Shown here piece after piece: positions 61,001 to 64,000 of a DNA stretch of 64,000 bases. Position numbers and translations under genes: made by a program. The stretch is taken from the NCBI GenBank assembly GCA_004193285.1, contig SECP01000040.1:1-64000 (forward strand), in the 5' to 3' direction. Position 1 is the first letter of the stretch, and every line of letters begins with the position of its first letter. This stretch comes from Myxococcales bacterium (GTDB lineage Bacteria > Myxococcota_A > Polyangia > Polyangiales > Polyangiaceae). Under the pieces are notes generated by a model. The model was not told the origin of the DNA. It ran no database searches and saw nothing but the letters and a program-made list of their open reading frames with translations.

Positions 61001-61095
61001 TCCTCGCCATTGATGGCCGAGCCGGAGCGCCGGACCTTCACCACGAAGTCCTCGAACGGGGTTCTGACCACCACCGCGTCCAAGCCCAAAACCAC
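58048..61095 (-). CDS. Double-OmpA, peptidoglycan-binding-like protein
   Basis: A 1015-aa protein from GTG 61095, with no signal peptide. Order: N-terminal helical region (1-100), Pro-rich linker, two Ig-like domains (about 145-215 and 250-330), OmpA-like domain 1 (LLVVGHADTAAGPAYNDALSLERA; DRRVELFFF), OmpA-like domain 2 (LLVAGHTDTAANDTHNDELSRLRA; NRRVEVLFFG), a third Ig-like domain and a C-terminal peptidoglycan-binding-like domain (LGLWVG, STGSLDAATAAKLEQVA). In each OmpA unit a peptidoglycan-binding-like segment (TRKLKVDGVAGQQTRQAL; VAVDGVVGEETWGAF) is inserted between the two halves. Confidence 0.85.
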   Translation of the reverse strand: MVLGLDAVVVRTPFEDFVVKVRRSGSAINGEERRLADWAASQFRQGIELGDSGVATAARELLRRLEGGESAFSDGFGDAEGPAFGGASAGSLPELAFGGPVAHLENALFAGRLVVERTRISSLTEHHELEPPELPPLPPPPPEASTHTFEVRFVDEVGKAISGIDAEFTADGPQTRAANAAGIALLEGVVAASANVAVLDPDALAKVLDPRWEQFRPGKPPKESNTREVVFRGAELGPFDLKAEVPNTVVIKPPLGKLFVELWDHTGRVKHANRTYKITGPQAFEGTTDGNGRLLHEGVFPGDYQLSLGLDFFEEGDPDRTMDIVESALVTLEPNDGQPQVRLIAAVPRSVLAELKLFFNTNKAFLLPTALPSVRLLRRLYEENSPCKLLVVGHADTAAGPAYNDALSLERARATVAYLKDDVDEWYAFYGEGIAAPKRWGKVEDRLMISAMPNFAGKPRAEDPVHWYQRTRKLKVDGVAGQQTRQALIAEYMSLDGASLQDFVGEIDAIAHGCGENFPLEDDGKGLDAAPANGKRDPLDRRVELFFFDDEFGVTPPPPGSNSKPGSREYPLWRKRVVEKLVLRPEDNVGPKVQFVELLDAHFRTDSAVVLPEGEDPDQQGQHDAFSAAGFVATVLRVNEEQPGRGLLVAGHTDTAANDTHNDELSRLRAQVALSLVEGNRDTFKSLANQRHKPADINQILSWVSKAFRDLRFDCDPGKISDSVDSRVVRRFQEAFNVNKSSLGSAAADVAVDGVVGEETWGAFFDCYELELQRALGEDAAGLAALRAELRFADDTRKSLGFGEHFPIDELGVDNFRSQTNRRVEVLFFGPGEEPDLAQTEADVETSEVYLPGHYARESVPTRKTARVARVSFVPASFQNFRLGQAPFSIRTNAGVLVKGTTDAAGTVTAKLPADTSRFLLTVQDPAPLPEFQTLFEQQYQLGVLSPADTPHGAIQRLRMLGLWVGPELVVFSEGTTDALRYFQLLAGLPSTGSLDAATAAKLEQVAFEPIAGSS

Positions 61096-61259
61096 GCGCC
61101 CACGGTACGCAAAAAAGCAGCCGAAGCGAAGCCCTCAGTGCGCTTTCAGTCGTCGACCCCGGCGACAATCAGCGGGGTGCCGCCGGTAGTTGGACTCTTG
61201 ACTCGGCGCGAGGTCGTCGGGCCGAGCGTGTGACGCGCGGCCACGCGCACCACCAGGGC

Positions 61260-62066
61260 TCAGGCGCCGAGGAGCTTTGCCGCGAAGGGCGCCACGCTGA
61301 GCTCCATCAAGAAGGCGAGCGCGTCGGTAGGTAAGAGCCGCTTCATCTCGGCGACGACGGCGGCGGTTCGCTCTGACTCGGGCAGGGTGAGGCTCTTCTC
61401 GACCGCGGCGACGAACGTCGAAACGTAGCGCTTTTGCGCCGCGATGAGCTCGGTACCTCCAGGCTCGCCATGGCCGACATACAGGGTGCTGCGCTCGGGC
61501 AGGCGCTGCTCGAGCTGTCCGAGGTAGGTGAGCCACTCGGTGGCGTAGCCGTCTGCCAAGTAGGCGTGCATGCCGGAATAGACGAGATCGCCGACGAACA
61601 GGGTGCGCTCGTCCAATCGCCACAGGGAGTCCGCCGGGGACTCGGCGCCGCCCGCGTCCTCCACCGTGAAGCGCAGGTTGCCAATGACGACGTCCGTTCC
61701 AGGCGCGACTTCGTGATCGGGAAACACGCGCTGTTTCGGCCACTCGTCGCCCATCATCGGGCCGACGATGGCGTTTTTGACGGCGTCGTCCCGCTCGATG
61801 GTTCGACGCACGGCAGAGGTCGCGAACAGCGGTACGTCCAGCCCACGAAGCAGCTCGGCGAAGCCGGCGTAGTGGTCAGGATGGGCGTGCGTGACGATGC
61901 CGCCGAGAACGGGCTTGGCGAGCTGATCGATCGCGCGTCTGACCGCGCGCGCGTCCGTCATGGTCAACATGCCGTCTACCACGACCACCCCTGAGCTCGA
62001 CTCGACCAGGTAGGAGTTGACGGCCATCACGCTGCCTTCGATGCGGTGAATTTTGGTTTGGCTCAT
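61260..62066 (-). CDS. MBL-fold metallo-hydrolase
   Basis: A 268-aa metallo-beta-lactamase-fold protein with the zinc motif VTHAHPDHYAGF, further ligands in SPADSLWRL, FVGDLVYSGMHAY and YVGHGEPGG. The second part is longer than in minimal members and ends in a helical region. ATG 62066 is used; a TTG two codons earlier is unlikely. It follows the LysR gene on the same strand by about 90 bp. Confidence 0.88.
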   Translation of the reverse strand: MSQTKIHRIEGSVMAVNSYLVESSSGVVVVDGMLTMTDARAVRRAIDQLAKPVLGGIVTHAHPDHYAGFAELLRGLDVPLFATSAVRRTIERDDAVKNAIVGPMMGDEWPKQRVFPDHEVAPGTDVVIGNLRFTVEDAGGAESPADSLWRLDERTLFVGDLVYSGMHAYLADGYATEWLTYLGQLEQRLPERSTLYVGHGEPGGTELIAAQKRYVSTFVAAVEKSLTLPESERTAAVVAEMKRLLPTDALAFLMELSVAPFAAKLLGA

Positions 62067-62153
62067 TCTCAATGACCTCGAGTCCGAGCATGAGCACGCT
62101 GCGGGTGGTTGCCCAATCGCGAGTGGTCATGTGACCATTCGCGCGCCGAATGA

Positions 62154-63089
62154 CTAGTGCGAGGCGGGCAGCGCGCGCGCCACCGCGAGCACCTGCTCGC
62201 GGAGCCAGAGCGATGCCGCGTCCTTGCTGGCGGCGCTGTGCCAGAGCACATGCACGTCGAACGGCGGCAGTGGCAGTGGCGGGGCGAAAGAGCGAAGGCC
62301 CGGGCCGGCGGAGAACCGCGCCAGGCGTGAGGGCAACGTCACGACCGCGTCGGTGGCGGCGACCAGCGCGGGGGCGACGAGGAAATGCGGGGTGCGAGCG
62401 ACCACTCGGCGGCGTAGGCCCTGCTCGGCCAGCGCGAAATCGACGACGCCTGCGCCATAGTCCGGCGCGGTGATCAGCACGTGATCCAGCGCGGCGTAAT
62501 CCTGCACGCTGAGCTTGCCCTTGGCGCGCGGATGGCCGCGCCTGACCAAGCAAGCGAAGGTCTCGCGAAGGAGAACCTGACGTTCGAGCGCCGACTCCGA
62601 CTCCAAGAACGTGCCCACCGCGAGATCGAGCTCGCCTCGCGCGAGCTCCGCCGCTGGGGCTCGACCCTTGTGCGCGTGCAGCTCGAGCTCGACTCCCGGT
62701 GCGAGACGACGAACTCGTGCCAGCAGAGGCGGCATGAGGACCGCGCTGCAGTAGTCGTTGGTCGCGATGCGAAAAGTGCGAGTCGCGGTCTCCGGCTCGA
62801 AGGCTTGGTGACCGAGGAGCGTGGCGTCAATCTCGCCGATCAGACGCTGGACCCGTGGCGCGAGCCGCTCTGCGAGCGAAGTGAGCCGCATGACCCTGCC
62901 TTCGCGCACGAGCAAGGGATCGCCGAGCACCTCGCGCAGACGTGAAAGCGCGTGACTCATGGCCGGCTGGCTCAAGCCGATGCGGCGCCCAGCGGCCGTG
63001 ACGTTGCCCTCGCGCACCAAGGCATCGAGCGCGAGCAGCAAGTTCAAATCGACCGAGGAGAGTTTGGGCGACGTGCGCTTTGCGGGCAT
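62154..63089 (-). CDS. LysR-family transcriptional regulator
   Basis: A 311-aa LTTR of the NahR/NodD-like group: SVDLNLLLALDALVREGNVTAAG then RIGLSQPAMSHALSRLRE, with a C-terminal domain containing LVRRGHPRAKGKLSVQDYAALDHVLI. ATG 63089 is chosen; an open frame continues eight codons upstream. Probably regulates the MBL hydrolase gene downstream of it. Confidence 0.9.
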   Translation of the reverse strand: MPAKRTSPKLSSVDLNLLLALDALVREGNVTAAGRRIGLSQPAMSHALSRLREVLGDPLLVREGRVMRLTSLAERLAPRVQRLIGEIDATLLGHQAFEPETATRTFRIATNDYCSAVLMPPLLARVRRLAPGVELELHAHKGRAPAAELARGELDLAVGTFLESESALERQVLLRETFACLVRRGHPRAKGKLSVQDYAALDHVLITAPDYGAGVVDFALAEQGLRRRVVARTPHFLVAPALVAATDAVVTLPSRLARFSAGPGLRSFAPPLPLPPFDVHVLWHSAASKDAASLWLREQVLAVARALPASH

Positions 63090-63221
63090 TCGGGGCGAAC
63101 CCTGAATTACCACGCTACGTCTGCCCTCGAAGCCCTTTAAATCACCGCGCTCGACGGCCAGCGGCTCGCCGAGCCGTGATGAACGGGGTCCCCGTTGCCG
63201 AGTGGTCTCGAGCTCCTTGGC

Positions 63222-64000
63222 TCAGTTGGCCGCGACGGCGCCGGTGCGACAGTGAAGGGTCGAGGCCTCCGCGGCGTCCAGCATCAAGTTCTCCACCGTC
63301 TTCGTGGTCTTTGCTTGCTTGGTTTCGTTCTGGGCCTTGAACGTCCAGCTAAAATCGCCCGTCTCCGCCACGACGCCCTTGGGATCTACGTCGATGGGCA
63401 CGTTCTGCAAGCTGAAATCCACCGTTGCCTCGGCCGACTTGGAGTTCCACGACGGCACCGAGACGATGAAGTCCTTGCCTTCACCCTTGAGCAAGACGCC
63501 CGCTTTGATGGCGTCGAGATCCAGCTTGGATACCTCGACCTCTTGGCTGTTGATGTTCACCTTCAAGTAAAGGTCGCCCAATCGCATGATCTTTTCCGAG
63601 CGGTTCGTGATCCGAAGACTGAAGGACAGCGTCTTGGGCTCGTAGTCCATCCCCGTGCGGGTGGTGACCACGTAGGGCTTCTTCGGCGTCGAACCGTCGC
63701 TGATGTTGACGAGCCCCATGAGGCCTTTGGACTCCTCGACGCCCTTGAGGCACTCCTTGAGTGGCTTGTCGGATACCGTGAACGGGCGCGGAATGAGCGC
63801 GACGATCACCTGCTTCTTATCCTGGGTTTCAGAGCCCGCCTCCACCGCCCGGACGCTTGGAACCGTGAACGTGACGACCTCGTCGGTGGTTTGCGCGGTC
63901 GGCATCTGGCTTTGCGACTGACCTCCGCCGCAGGCGGCGATTGGAAGCAGAAGCGCGAGCGAAGGCGCTCGCTTCAGCAGGGCTCTGCATGCCGAGGACC
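63222..64000 (-). CDS. Lipoprotein of unknown function (5' end outside window)
   Basis: The frame continues past the last internal ATG (63905) to the window edge and encodes LLKRAPSLALLLPIAAC, a signal peptide with lipobox IAAC; the start codon lies beyond base 64000. The mature part has KQVIVALIPRPF, a segment with SFSLRITNRSEKIMRLGD and SAEATVDFSLQNVPI, beta-rich and of Ig-like appearance. No family recognised. Most of the gene is present. Confidence 0.75.
   Translation of the reverse strand, partial: SSACRALLKRAPSLALLLPIAACGGGQSQSQMPTAQTTDEVVTFTVPSVRAVEAGSETQDKKQVIVALIPRPFTVSDKPLKECLKGVEESKGLMGLVNISDGSTPKKPYVVTTRTGMDYEPKTLSFSLRITNRSEKIMRLGDLYLKVNINSQEVEVSKLDLDAIKAGVLLKGEGKDFIVSVPSWNSKSAEATVDFSLQNVPIDVDPKGVVAETGDFSWTFKAQNETKQAKTTKTVENLMLDAAEASTLHCRTGAVAAN

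Noticed and set aside
53147..61095. A type VI secretion or contractile injection locus
   Set aside because: No sheath, tube, baseplate, VgrG, PAAR or ClpV-like gene is recognisable, so only a possible link to secretion is mentioned.

Overview
The window is GC-rich bacterial DNA that reads like a myxobacterium (Myxococcota, probably Polyangiales). The signs are a MYXO-CTERM-like tail on a secreted subtilase, a Cys-rich lipoprotein with a Gly/Ser-rich stalk, many lipoproteins, several ECF sigma factors, GTG/TTG starts and dense 1-8 bp gene overlaps. The taxonomy is inferred from gene style only.

Layout. 0-4.5 kb: rplU-rpmA, a HAD phosphatase, mutL and miaA on the + strand. 4.4-10.3 kb (-): a complete lower tyrosine catabolism operon (fahA, maiA, hppD, hmgA) headed by two unknown genes. 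10.4-13.3 kb (+): a small unknown protein, a Cys-rich lipoprotein and a secreted protein. 13.3-18.2 kb (-): a subtilase, an acyl-CoA carboxylase carboxyltransferase subunit and a PDZ-thioredoxin lipoprotein. A P460-like haem lipoprotein lies at 18.2 kb.

19.3-29.5 kb: a 10.1-kb integrated element in a tRNA-Arg(ACG) gene, bounded by 46-bp direct repeats. It carries a tyrosine integrase, a tight operon of two HTH proteins, a RecA/DnaB-type ATPase and small phage-type proteins, and a cargo of a trypsin-like lipoprotein facing a caspase-like protease with a 92-aa partner. No conjugation or virion genes are recognisable, so it resembles a phage satellite or mobilisable island. The integrase gene runs through the tRNA into the chromosome; when the element is excised its C-terminus would be swapped for a 66-residue tail encoded at the other end.

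29.5-40.1 kb: a patchwork of redox genes (SDRs, NmrA-like proteins, LysR regulators), an ECF sigma/anti-sigma/surface-protein operon, and several decayed genes: a fic pseudogene, an NmrA stub, and a head-to-head pair (DUF1501-like and FecR-like) both missing their 5' ends. 40.3-45.2 kb (+): a fatty acid desaturase translationally coupled to a glutamine-synthetase-like ligase, then a lipoprotein subtilase. 45.2-53.1 kb: Crp/Fnr regulator, glycerophosphodiesterase, DUF4336 protein with an ECF41-like sigma factor, GFA-type zinc protein, isoprenylcysteine methyltransferase-like and MAPEG-like membrane proteins, an AraC regulator, a Coa1-like protein, a secreted-looking protein and an APH-family kinase.

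53.1-61.1 kb: a cluster of mostly unrecognised genes dominated by a 1015-aa protein with two OmpA-like domains each carrying an inserted peptidoglycan-binding-like segment. 61.2-64 kb: an MBL hydrolase, a LysR regulator and a lipoprotein cut by the window edge.
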